53,314 nt of DNA, from contig JAFXHF010000003.1 in NCBI GenBank assembly GCA_017536545.1, positions 1-53,314 on the forward strand, written 5' to 3'. The notes beneath the pieces were generated by a model, which ran no database searches, had not been told where the DNA came from, and saw nothing but the letters and a program-made list of their open reading frames with translations. Of this stretch, positions 10,961 to 17,885 are shown in pieces; positions within the stretch are counted from its first letter, which is position 1; every line of letters starts with the position of its first letter. Both the position numbers and the translations under genes were made by a program. The stretch is from a bacterium (lineage in GTDB: Bacteria; Cyanobacteriota; Vampirovibrionia; Gastranaerophilales; Gastranaerophilaceae).

Positions 10961-11695
10961 ATGTTTTACTTTGAAGATATTAACGGAAAAAGAATTTTAA
11001 AATCTGATTTTATAAAGAATGCTGAAGCATTTTTTACAACCAGAGATTTGTGCATTTGCGACAAAGAAAATACTAAAAATCTCGAAATTTTTAGTAATAA
11101 AAAATCAATTTGTAAATATCTAAAAATAGATGAAAAAAATCTTGTATACCCCGAGCAAACACATAGTGCAAACATAGATATAGCAATAGGAACACGCCAA
11201 GATTATCCAGATTGTGATGCGTTAATTTTAACCAATAAAAACCAATCAATTTTCTTAAATTTTGCTGATTGCACCCCAATAATTTTATACGATAAAGTCC
11301 AAAATATTGGAGCAATTGCTCATGCTGGCTGGCGTGGAACAGCTCAAAAAATTGCGCCCTTAACTGCACAAAAATTAGTTGAAAAATTTAATTCAAAAAT
11401 AGAAAATATTGTCGCAATAATAGGGCCTGCAATTGGTTTTTGTTGCTACAATGTAGGTCAAGATGTTTATGAAAAATTATCCAAAACTGTTTCAAATTTT
11501 GAGGGACTTTTTGAAATAAGAAATGGTGAAATTTTTGTTGATTTAAAAGGAATAAATAAACGCCAACTTGAAGAAATCGGAATAGAAGAAATCGATGTTT
11601 GTCCTTATTGCACAGTTCATAACAACGATTTATTCTATTCATACAGAAATGAAAACGGGACAGGGAAAAGACACAGTGCAGTGTTAAGATTATAA
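10961..11695 (+). CDS. pgeF: PgeF/YfiH family peptidoglycan editing factor (polyphenol oxidase family)
   Basis: Cytosolic zinc enzyme of the YfiH/LACC1 family. In E. coli PgeF removes wrongly incorporated L-serine muropeptide precursors; related proteins act as purine nucleoside phosphorylases. 244 residues, normal length. The metal-site residues are visible: H68 in PEQTHS, C104 in FADCTP, and H121 in AHAGWRGT. GPAIGFCCY and CPYCTVHNN follow, also family features. The ATG at 10961 has no ribosome-binding site and sits directly at the predicted transcription start. Downstream DUF1653 follows after 35 bases that contain a palindromic repeat. Family call is firm; the exact substrate is inferred. 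Confidence 0.92.
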   Translation: MFYFEDINGKRILKSDFIKNAEAFFTTRDLCICDKENTKNLEIFSNKKSICKYLKIDEKNLVYPEQTHSANIDIAIGTRQDYPDCDALILTNKNQSIFLNFADCTPIILYDKVQNIGAIAHAGWRGTAQKIAPLTAQKLVEKFNSKIENIVAIIGPAIGFCCYNVGQDVYEKLSKTVSNFEGLFEIRNGEIFVDLKGINKRQLEEIGIEEIDVCPYCTVHNNDLFYSYRNENGTGKRHSAVLRL

Positions 11696-11714
11696 CCCTC
11701 TCCCTAGGAGAGGG
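11696..11714. repeat. REP-like palindrome CCCTCTCC...GGAGAGGG
   Basis: Perfect 8-bp inverted repeat CCCTCTCC / GGAGAGGG with a 3-base centre, starting immediately after the pgeF stop. The same core recurs at 47683-47705 in a gltB intergenic gap. It is GC-rich in AT-rich DNA and has no clear T tail, so I read it as an interspersed palindromic repeat that could also stabilise the mRNA 3' end. Confidence 0.65.
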
Positions 11715-11730
11715 AATTTGAAAGGATATT

Positions 11731-11937
11731 ATGCAGAAAATTGAAATCGGAAAAACATACAAACACTACAAAGGTAATGTTTATAAAATTATTGCACTTG
11801 CAAAACATTCTGAAAATCTAGAAGATATGGTTGTTTATCAAGCTGTTAAAGATGGTAAAACTTGGGTTCGTCCAGCAACAATGTGGAATGATGAAATTGA
11901 TAAAAATGGAACTTTAAGATTTACTCTGATTGATTAG
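11731..11937 (+). CDS. DUF1653 family protein
   Basis: 68 residues. It matches the compact DUF1653 domain: GKTYKHYKGNVYKIIALAKH, then SENLEDMVVYQAVKDGKTWV and RPATMW, a small beta-rich fold found alone or attached to other enzymes. Its biochemical function is not known. AAAGGATATT before the ATG provides a ribosome-binding site. It follows pgeF at 35 bases and is probably cotranscribed with it. No signal peptide and no membrane segment. Confidence 0.85.
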   Translation: MQKIEIGKTYKHYKGNVYKIIALAKHSENLEDMVVYQAVKDGKTWVRPATMWNDEIDKNGTLRFTLID

Positions 11938-11983
11938 TACTTTAGGGAATGTCTTAAATTAAACAATTTTACAAAATATCATT

Positions 11984-12367
11984 ATGAATATTTGGTATCA
12001 GACATTAACTAAACCCCCATTTACACCACCAGCATCATATTTCCCAATTGCGTGGGGAATACTTTATACTTTAATGACAATAGCTTTCTTTGTTGTCTTA
12101 TCAAAACCTCATTCACAAGAAAAATATATCGCTGTTAATCTATTCTTATTTCAACTTGTCTTAAATTTCACTTGGAGTTATGTATTCTTTGAAATGGAAT
12201 CAATTATATTAGGCTTGATAGATGTATTTTTATTACTAATTTTGTTATCCTTTACCATTTATTACTTCTTCAAAGTATCAAAACTTGCAGGAATATTATT
12301 GATCCCATATCTTTTACAGGTAATCTTTGCACTATACCTTAACTTTGGATTTGCAATATTAAATTAA
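11984..12367 (+). CDS. Short TspO/MBR (tryptophan-rich sensory) family membrane protein
   Basis: 127 residues. TspO proteins are inner-membrane proteins that bind porphyrins and related ligands. The family motifs are WYQTLTKPPFTPPA near the N terminus, then FPIAWGILYTLM, and LNFTWSYVFFEME, which matches the conserved WS..FF region. Usual members have about 150-160 residues and five transmembrane helices; here the helix that normally precedes the WY..L.KP motif is absent, leaving about four. There is no upstream extension because an in-frame TAA lies at 11960. No Shine-Dalgarno sequence is visible, so translation probably depends on the DUF1653 gene 46 bases upstream or on its own start. Either a real short variant or an N-terminally eroded copy. 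Confidence 0.8.
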   Translation: MNIWYQTLTKPPFTPPASYFPIAWGILYTLMTIAFFVVLSKPHSQEKYIAVNLFLFQLVLNFTWSYVFFEMESIILGLIDVFLLLILLSFTIYYFFKVSKLAGILLIPYLLQVIFALYLNFGFAILN

Positions 12368-12451
12368 ATTTGTATATTTTTGTAAGAATATCTTAAAATT
12401 TAAGCAAAAAACTTCATGTTTTGATTTAATAAAAGCAAGAAGGAAATGTGT

Positions 12452-12808
12452 ATGAAAAAAATTTTGTTTATTATCTTAGTAATGCTTATAACAAATTTAT
12501 CTGTATTATCAGCAGATTACAGCAATGTTGAAACACAAAAAAACATTGCAAATACTGCACCACAAACTTGCCAAGAATGTCGTAGAGTAAGAAAAAGATT
12601 TGCTAAACCACTTACTAGGTATGCCCGACCAAAACCTGCTCAAAAAGCTGGTTACTACAAGACAGGAATGAACATACGCTATCCAAAACAAATTAAAGAA
12701 ACAGCAATTCAACCATCTAGATTTAATAAAAATTATACAATTAGCCAAGCAAGAAAAACCTCTTGTAATGGCATAACTTTCTACAGCGAAAACAATATTT
12801 GCAAATAA
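12452..12808 (+). CDS. Small secreted protein with C-terminal CNGITFYS motif
   Basis: 118 residues from the ATG at 12452, chosen over ATG 12446 because AAGGA then has normal spacing. The N terminus MKKILFIILVMLITNLSVLSA is a clear signal peptide, with cleavage likely after SVLSA. The mature part is basic and has a CQEC pair near residues 36-39 followed by repeated Arg/Lys-Pro segments. The last residues TSCNGITFYSENNICK closely match the end of the next gene product (PVTCNGITYYSQNNPCSL). Not a family I can name. Likely periplasmic or exported, with one or two disulfides possible. Confidence 0.75.
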   Translation: MKKILFIILVMLITNLSVLSADYSNVETQKNIANTAPQTCQECRRVRKRFAKPLTRYARPKPAQKAGYYKTGMNIRYPKQIKETAIQPSRFNKNYTISQARKTSCNGITFYSENNICK

Positions 12809-12871
12809 ATGAACAAAATTTAATCTCCATCGTTTAATAAGTGTACACTAGCAAATGGTTTGGAGGTTAAT

Positions 12872-13291
12872 ATGAAAAAAGTCTTATTGTCATTAGTAAT
12901 TTTAGGTTTTACTGTATGTTCAGCATCTGCATACTATGAAGTTCAGTATATGAACACTGGTGCTGTAAAAAACTTTACACCTGTTAGATTTGGGCAAAAT
13001 GCACCTATTGGCTCAGGACCTCAACACGATTTGTACAGTTACAGAGCAAGAGAAGTTAAACGCTACAACGCAATTACAGACTCTATTAAAAATCAAAACA
13101 ACTACAACATAAATCTAAATGTAAACAACAAAAATAATAAGGTTCAACCTAATGAAGCATCTGTTGCTATGAATGATGAAGCAACTCAAAAAACAGAAAC
13201 AACACCAAAAGCTACAAAGGTTAAATCATTTTCACCTGTAACTTGCAACGGTATAACTTATTACAGTCAAAACAATCCTTGCTCTTTATAA
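12872..13291 (+). CDS. Small secreted protein with C-terminal CNGITYYS motif
   Basis: 139 residues from the ATG at 12872, preceded by GGAGG at good spacing (an in-frame TTG at 12860 overlaps the ribosome-binding site and is rejected). The signal peptide is MKKVLLSLVILGFTVCSASA. The mature protein has Asn-rich low-complexity sequence (about residues 80-100, INLNVNNKNNK), then a Thr/Lys linker and the C-terminal motif TCNGITYYSQNNPC. It shares only that motif and the signal peptide with the gene just upstream. Unknown family; the common tail suggests a shared processing, anchoring or folding step. Confidence 0.75.
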   Translation: MKKVLLSLVILGFTVCSASAYYEVQYMNTGAVKNFTPVRFGQNAPIGSGPQHDLYSYRAREVKRYNAITDSIKNQNNYNINLNVNNKNNKVQPNEASVAMNDEATQKTETTPKATKVKSFSPVTCNGITYYSQNNPCSL

Positions 13292-13310
13292 TGCAAAGTT
13301 ACTTAATCAT

Positions 13311-13339
13311 TTGTCTCCTAATAAAAAATAATATATAAT
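13311..13339 (+). promoter_or_regulatory. Promoter of the SGNH hydrolase gene, predicted leaderless
   Basis: -35 TTGTCT (13311-13316), 17-base spacer, -10 TATAAT (13334-13339). The -10 ends six bases before the ATG at 13346, the same geometry as at pgeF. No ribosome-binding site lies in between. Confidence 0.75.
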
Positions 13340-13345
13340 ACTTTT

Positions 13346-13981
13346 ATGAAAAAAATATTATGTTACGGAGACTCAAATACATTTGGATTCATCCCAAAAA
13401 CTTGTGGAAGATATGAAAAATCAGAACGCTGGAGTGGGATATTATCTGAACTACTACCAGATTACCAGGTAGTAGAAGAAGGAATGAATAATCGCACAGG
13501 CTTTTTTACAAACCCAGAAGGGTTAAAACAAAGCGGTGGGGATTATCTTTCTGTGTATTTACAAAATCATAAAGATATAGATATTTGTATACTATCTTTA
13601 GGAACAAATGATTCCCAAATATTTTACAACCTTGATGAAGAAAGTATTAGAAAAGGTCTGCAAAGACTAATAGATACTATTCACGAAACTAATTTAAGAA
13701 CAGAAGTTGTGATTCTACCACCAGTAAGAATTATGCCTTATATCTTAAACAGTGGGTTTTCAATGATGTTTGACAAAGAGTCAATAAAAAGAAATCACAA
13801 CACACTTTCTGTTTTTGAACAAGTCGCAAAAGAAAATGGTTGTGAATTTTTCGATGTAAATGAGATAGTAACTCCTTCTGAAGTCGATGGACTTCATTAC
13901 ACTAAAGAATCCCACAAACTTCTTGCACAATATCTGGCAGAGTTTGTGAAAACTATTTCTGTCCTACCAAGGATACTTTAA
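13346..13981 (+). CDS. SGNH/GDSL-family hydrolase (arylesterase-like)
   Basis: 211 residues. Serine hydrolase of the SGNH superfamily, related to arylesterase and multifunctional esterase types. Block I is CYGDSNTFG with the nucleophile S10; the conserved block II region contains NNRTG; block III is SLGTNDS with its Asn; block V is VDGLHYT, giving the Asp-His pair. No signal peptide, so it is cytosolic. The last 29 bases overlap the convergent gene that ends at 13953. It has its own promoter with no leader. The natural substrate cannot be read from sequence. Confidence 0.88.
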   Translation: MKKILCYGDSNTFGFIPKTCGRYEKSERWSGILSELLPDYQVVEEGMNNRTGFFTNPEGLKQSGGDYLSVYLQNHKDIDICILSLGTNDSQIFYNLDEESIRKGLQRLIDTIHETNLRTEVVILPPVRIMPYILNSGFSMMFDKESIKRNHNTLSVFEQVAKENGCEFFDVNEIVTPSEVDGLHYTKESHKLLAQYLAEFVKTISVLPRIL

Positions 13982-15350
13982 ATCCTTGGAATGCTGGACT
14001 TAATTTAATGAAATCTTGAGGCTTTTGCTCTGGGGTTTGTTGAGCTACAGCTTTTTGCTGTTGGTTGTATCTATACTTTGTCCAAACCCTAGAAACCGCA
14101 CTCAAAACAAAACCCATTGTTACCAAACTGAACAAGTACGGAACACCTGTAATTATAGCTTTCTGTTTAATAAGTTTTGCTAGTTCAGCATCTACTGATG
14201 TATTATTTAATTTTGAAAGTTTTTCCGCAATTTTTGGTAAATCTTTTCTTGTCGGAACGTTTTCTATAACACCTTTTGCATTACGCTTGATAAGTTCTGG
14301 GAATTTCCCTTTATCCGCTAAAATTTTCTTAAACCCAGCATCCAAAATTGAAGACCCAAAAATTGTATAAAGAACAACTAGCGGAACTCTAGTCCAAACT
14401 TCATAAAAATCTAATTTACCTCTATCTTTTGCGGCACTAGAATATCCAAATAAACCAGTAATACAAGTTACAGCCAATTGCCCCTTACTTAATGCAAGCT
14501 TTCCATTATTATTCACGAAATCAAGTTTCAAATAATCTTTTAAGAAGTTATCTGTTTTTTCAGATTTTAAACCAACTTTATGTAAAAATTTTGAAATTTG
14601 TTCCCCTGGTTCAAGTAATGCTTCTGAGAATTTCAATGCAGCTTTCGAATTATGCCCAAATCTAGCAAGTAATAATCCTGAACCAATACCAGCAACTGAT
14701 AACGCTGCCATTTTTTTCAAAACTGATTTTGAGTGAGTTTCTACTCTATTTTGTTGTTCTTTGTTTTCAGTTTTTTCTTTACTCAAATTTGCAACATTAT
14801 TAAAATCACTTACCTTAAATACCTTTAAAGTAAATAAATTTTTTGCAAAACCTAATGCATACTCTAGTGCAGGCACTGTAATACAAGCCAATACAATCCC
14901 CGCTTTTGTTGTTGTTAAACTTTTTTTCAAGTTTTTATCAATAGCTTTTGAAGCTTTAATTTCATCTAAACTTTGAGGAAGGTTTTTTACCACAGTATCT
15001 TTAATATTTTTTGGTTGAACAGATTTGAATAGTTTATTTCTAAATAAATGTTCGCCGAAAAATGGAGCGGCAAAATAGAAAATACCAGATTCCAAAAACT
15101 CTAAAAACGTAAACTCACTAAAATCGATAAAACTTCTTGATAAAACTGCTTTTGGAAACCAATTTGTTAAAGTCCCTTGGATAAATCTTGTTGATGATAA
15201 ATTTTCTTGAGATTTCAAAAATCCATCAAGAAACTTTGTCCCTTTAGTAAATTGTTTAGGACTAGCCTGAAACGTTAAACTGCCATTGCCTGTTTGTCGT
15301 ATGAAGTTTTTATTCTTATAGTTTATATTATTATCAATACTTGGTATCAT
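13953..15350 (-). CDS. Lineage-type membrane protein of unknown function
   Basis: 465 residues, not recognised as a described family. The N terminus contains NGSLTFQAS, resembling short [ST]F[TQ][GA] motifs near the N termini of two other unknown proteins in this window. Several hydrophobic Ala/Gly-rich stretches (about 155-175, 213-230, 290-305 and 405-425) suggest membrane association, separated by basic, Lys-rich amphipathic helices. The C terminus is Gln/Lys-rich and ends PAFQGFKVSLVGQK. AAGGGAAAAGAAG upstream supports the start. The 3' end overlaps the convergent SGNH gene by 29 bases. Confidence 0.75.
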   Translation of the reverse strand: MIPSIDNNINYKNKNFIRQTGNGSLTFQASPKQFTKGTKFLDGFLKSQENLSSTRFIQGTLTNWFPKAVLSRSFIDFSEFTFLEFLESGIFYFAAPFFGEHLFRNKLFKSVQPKNIKDTVVKNLPQSLDEIKASKAIDKNLKKSLTTTKAGIVLACITVPALEYALGFAKNLFTLKVFKVSDFNNVANLSKEKTENKEQQNRVETHSKSVLKKMAALSVAGIGSGLLLARFGHNSKAALKFSEALLEPGEQISKFLHKVGLKSEKTDNFLKDYLKLDFVNNNGKLALSKGQLAVTCITGLFGYSSAAKDRGKLDFYEVWTRVPLVVLYTIFGSSILDAGFKKILADKGKFPELIKRNAKGVIENVPTRKDLPKIAEKLSKLNNTSVDAELAKLIKQKAIITGVPYLFSLVTMGFVLSAVSRVWTKYRYNQQQKAVAQQTPEQKPQDFIKLSPAFQGFKVSLVGQK

Positions 15351-15390
15351 TCTTCTTTTCCCTTATCTGTTTCTATTTATATTGCGTACT

Positions 15391-15419
15391 AAAAAGACCA
15401 CCCTTGCAGGTGGTCTTTT
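15391..15419 (-). terminator. Rho-independent terminator of the Met-rich small ORF
   Basis: Stem AAAAGACCACC / GGTGGTCTTTT with a short loop and a T run in minus-strand sense. It is 19 bases beyond the stop of the 28-codon ORF at 15438-15524 and closes a very small transcription unit of about 150 bases. Confidence 0.85.
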
Positions 15420-15437
15420 GTTTATTTGCTATCTTTA

Positions 15438-15524
15438 TTAACACATTCGATTTGCAACAAAATGACCACCTAAATCTAGGCTTTGCATCATCATCATTTG
15501 CATCATCATTGTGTTGTTTTTCAT
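15438..15524 (-). CDS. 28-residue methionine-rich small protein
   Basis: Short ORF beginning MKNNTMMMQMMMMQ, with nine methionines in its first fourteen or so positions and at position 27, then SLDLGGHFVANRMC. It has a complete unit of its own: a strong promoter (15551-15579), a start of transcription near 15544, AAAAGGA twelve bases before ATG, and a terminator directly after the stop. The Met, His and Cys content would suit binding of a soft metal such as copper(I), but that is inference. Alternatively the locus is a small regulatory RNA and the ORF is incidental; the low-complexity ATG/CAT repeat calls for caution. Confidence 0.55.
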   Translation of the reverse strand: MKNNTMMMQMMMMQSLDLGGHFVANRMC

Positions 15525-15550
15525 ACTAATCGTAAATCCTTTTCAAGCAA

Positions 15551-15579
15551 ATGCTACAACAATAAAAATTTATTGTCAA
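15551..15579 (-). promoter_or_regulatory. Promoter of the Met-rich small ORF
   Basis: Read on the minus strand: consensus -35 TTGACA (15574-15579), 17-base spacer, -10 TAGCAT (15551-15556). Transcription would start about 20 bases before the small ATG at 15524. Confidence 0.7.
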
Positions 15580-15607
15580 TAATACAATTAATATTAATTA
15601 ATATATT

Positions 15608-15997
15608 TTAGTCTCTATTAGATAAAACTTCTTCAATTAATAATTCTTTAGCAAGTTCAACAGCATTAGAAAGGGTGTATTCTTTCACTTTTTCAAAAAT
15701 TTCATCATGTTTAAATATGTCAATCATTTCGTAACCTTGAGCAGTTAATCGATAATCAACATCTATAATACTATATTCGCCACCAACACAATTTACAAAA
15801 CCAAATGGATACTTTGTATAAAAAGATTCAATTAACCCTTTATCACCAAGAATAAGAATATGACCCATAAACTTACGTTCAAGATCTCTACCAGAAATAC
15901 CTAATTTTTTCATCAAAGTATGAGAACTAATAACATAATCCTCATGTTCTTGCATTGCTAAAAAAATTTCTCTTACAAAATTCCTGTCAATTCTCAT
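15608..15997 (-). CDS. DUF2513-like protein
   Basis: About 129 residues. It resembles DUF2513 proteins: an N-terminal MRIDRNFVREIFLAMQEHED helix, a winged-helix-like middle, and the DYRLTAQGYEMIDIFKHDEIFEKVKE region, which matches the L(T)..G.e.ld..r....w.kvke pattern of that family. Such proteins are often phage- or mobile-element-borne and of unknown function; a DNA-binding fold is plausible. ATG at 15997 has GAGGTAGG six bases upstream; ATG at 16000 is an alternative. It has its own promoter. No phage gene lies next to it. Confidence 0.6.
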   Translation of the reverse strand: MRIDRNFVREIFLAMQEHEDYVISSHTLMKKLGISGRDLERKFMGHILILGDKGLIESFYTKYPFGFVNCVGGEYSIIDVDYRLTAQGYEMIDIFKHDEIFEKVKEYTLSNAVELAKELLIEEVLSNRD

Positions 15998-16032
15998 CAT
16001 CAACCTACCTCAATATAAATCCTATAAGCTAA

Positions 16033-16061
16033 TTTATAACATTTTTTTTGAAATATTGCAA
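16033..16061 (-). promoter_or_regulatory. Promoter of the DUF2513-like gene
   Basis: Read on the minus strand: -35 TTGCAA (16056-16061), 17-base spacer, -10 TATAAA (16033-16038), with transcription starting near 16026. This separates the gene from the upstream polysaccharide cluster that ends with the ABC exporter. Confidence 0.65.
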
Positions 16062-16066
16062 GTAAA

Positions 16067-17866
16067 TTAGACTGTTGCCTCTATTTTTGCAAATTGAGAT
16101 TCGTATAATTGCTTATAAACGCCATCTTCAATTTGTATAAGCTCATTATGATTACCAAGTTCTACTAAATTACCATCTTTTATAACGGCAATTCTATTGG
16201 CATTTTGAACAGTTGTAAGCCTATGTGCAATAACAAATACTGTTCTATCTTTCATCAAATTCTCTATAGCTTGCTGAACAATTTTTTCAGCTTGGTTATC
16301 AAGTGCACTTGTTGCCTCATCAAGAATAAGTATTGGAGCATTTTTCAAGAAAGCTCTGGCTATTCCAATTCTTTGTTTTTGACCACCTGATAATAATACT
16401 CCACGTTCCCCAATATATGTATCTAAACCTTTTTCAAGACTATTTACAAAATCTTCCAAATACGAATCTCTCAAAGCGGCTCTTAACTGATCCTCTGTAG
16501 CTTGCAAATTACCAAGCATAATATTTTCTCTAATTGTACCTGAGAATAAGAAATTATCCTGGAATACTATTGAAATATTATCTCTTAAAGATTCCAACGT
16601 TAAATCTCTCACATCTTTACCGTCAATAAACACTCCACCTTGTTTAACATCATAAAAACGTGGAATCAAATTTACAATAGTACTTTTGCCACCACCAGAA
16701 TTACCAACAAGAGCAAATGTTTCACCTTTTGGAACAGAGAAAGAAACACCCTTTAAAACAGGTTTATTCTTTTTGTATTCAAAATGAACATCTCTAAATT
16801 CAATTGCATTTTCTAAACCTTGAAGTCTTACAGCATCAGCCTTATCCCTAATAGCTGGAATACCTTCTAGTTGTACAATAACACGTTCTAATGCTAACAA
16901 TGCAGTTTGCATACTTTTAGCATTATTACCTAATAATTTAATTGGGGTATAAAGCATGATTAATGCAGTAATAAATGATACAAAGTTACCACTTGTTATA
17001 TGACCTTTAACAATCATATAACTACCCAAACCTATAACTGCAGCGATACCAATAGATACAACAATATGCATCATTGGAGATAACCAACCTGTCTTTTGAG
17101 TCATTTTCATACCCAAAGAAAATACTGAATCTAAATCTCTACTAAAAGTTTTATTCTGATAACTATATAAATTGTAAGCAGTAATAACTTTGTTACCTGC
17201 AAACGCTTCATTATATGCAGTAATGATTTTACCCATTGCACTTTCAGATTTACTTGTAATAGCCAAAATCATTTGACGCATTTTTGTAAGAGGAACAACC
17301 GCACAAATTAAAACAATAATAGCAATTATTGCCAATTCCCAAGAGTTATACAACAATACCGCAATCAATGATAAAGATGAGAAAATTCTTGAAATACCTT
17401 GTTTCATATTATTCAACAAGTTACCACAAGCTGCATCAACGTCATTGTTAAACAAACGCATGATATCGCCTGAAGTTTTTGTATCAAAGAAAGTTGCATC
17501 TTTATGCATCAACTTATCATATAAAGTCTTTTTGAAATCAGTTGTAACTTTACCCGCTACCCAAGCATTCATATATGTTGAAAGATAATTCAATAGCCCT
17601 TGAGCTGACGTAAATCCAACAATCAAAAGAGGGATATACCAAGGAGATTGAACAGACTTATCAACCATTACAATATCCATATAAGGTTTCAAAGATAGGG
17701 CAATAACCGCATCCAAAGAACCAATTGGGATAGCTAAACCAAGGGCTAGACAAGTTCTAAACCAATATTTTTTAAAATATGGAACAACTTTTACATAATT
17801 TTTAACTATGCCATCCTTGTCAAACAATTTAAAAATATCTTTGATTTTTTGCTTAATTTTATCCAT
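16067..17866 (-). CDS. MsbA-type ABC exporter (fused membrane and ATPase domains)
   Basis: 599 residues, usual for a half-size ABC exporter. About six membrane segments lie between residues 35 and 320, followed by the nucleotide-binding domain: Walker A GNSGGGKST at 388-396, Q-loop in VFQDNFLFSGTIRENI, signature LLSGGQKQR around 491-499, Walker B plus D-loop ILILDEATSALD at 512-523, and the switch histidine in VIAHRLTTVQ. It works as a homodimer in the inner membrane. Placement at the end of the polysaccharide cluster suggests export of a lipid-linked oligosaccharide or LPS core, as MsbA does. AGAGGA precedes the ATG; the gap to the upstream gene is 19 bases. Confidence 0.93.
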   Translation of the reverse strand: MDKIKQKIKDIFKLFDKDGIVKNYVKVVPYFKKYWFRTCLALGLAIPIGSLDAVIALSLKPYMDIVMVDKSVQSPWYIPLLIVGFTSAQGLLNYLSTYMNAWVAGKVTTDFKKTLYDKLMHKDATFFDTKTSGDIMRLFNNDVDAACGNLLNNMKQGISRIFSSLSLIAVLLYNSWELAIIAIIVLICAVVPLTKMRQMILAITSKSESAMGKIITAYNEAFAGNKVITAYNLYSYQNKTFSRDLDSVFSLGMKMTQKTGWLSPMMHIVVSIGIAAVIGLGSYMIVKGHITSGNFVSFITALIMLYTPIKLLGNNAKSMQTALLALERVIVQLEGIPAIRDKADAVRLQGLENAIEFRDVHFEYKKNKPVLKGVSFSVPKGETFALVGNSGGGKSTIVNLIPRFYDVKQGGVFIDGKDVRDLTLESLRDNISIVFQDNFLFSGTIRENIMLGNLQATEDQLRAALRDSYLEDFVNSLEKGLDTYIGERGVLLSGGQKQRIGIARAFLKNAPILILDEATSALDNQAEKIVQQAIENLMKDRTVFVIAHRLTTVQNANRIAVIKDGNLVELGNHNELIQIEDGVYKQLYESQFAKIEATV

Positions 17867-17885
17867 TATATCCTCTGAGTTATTT

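Noticed and set aside
12446..12451. Upstream ATG as the start of the first small secreted protein
   Set aside because: It would leave only about two bases after the Shine-Dalgarno, and the signal peptide begins cleanly at the second ATG (12452).
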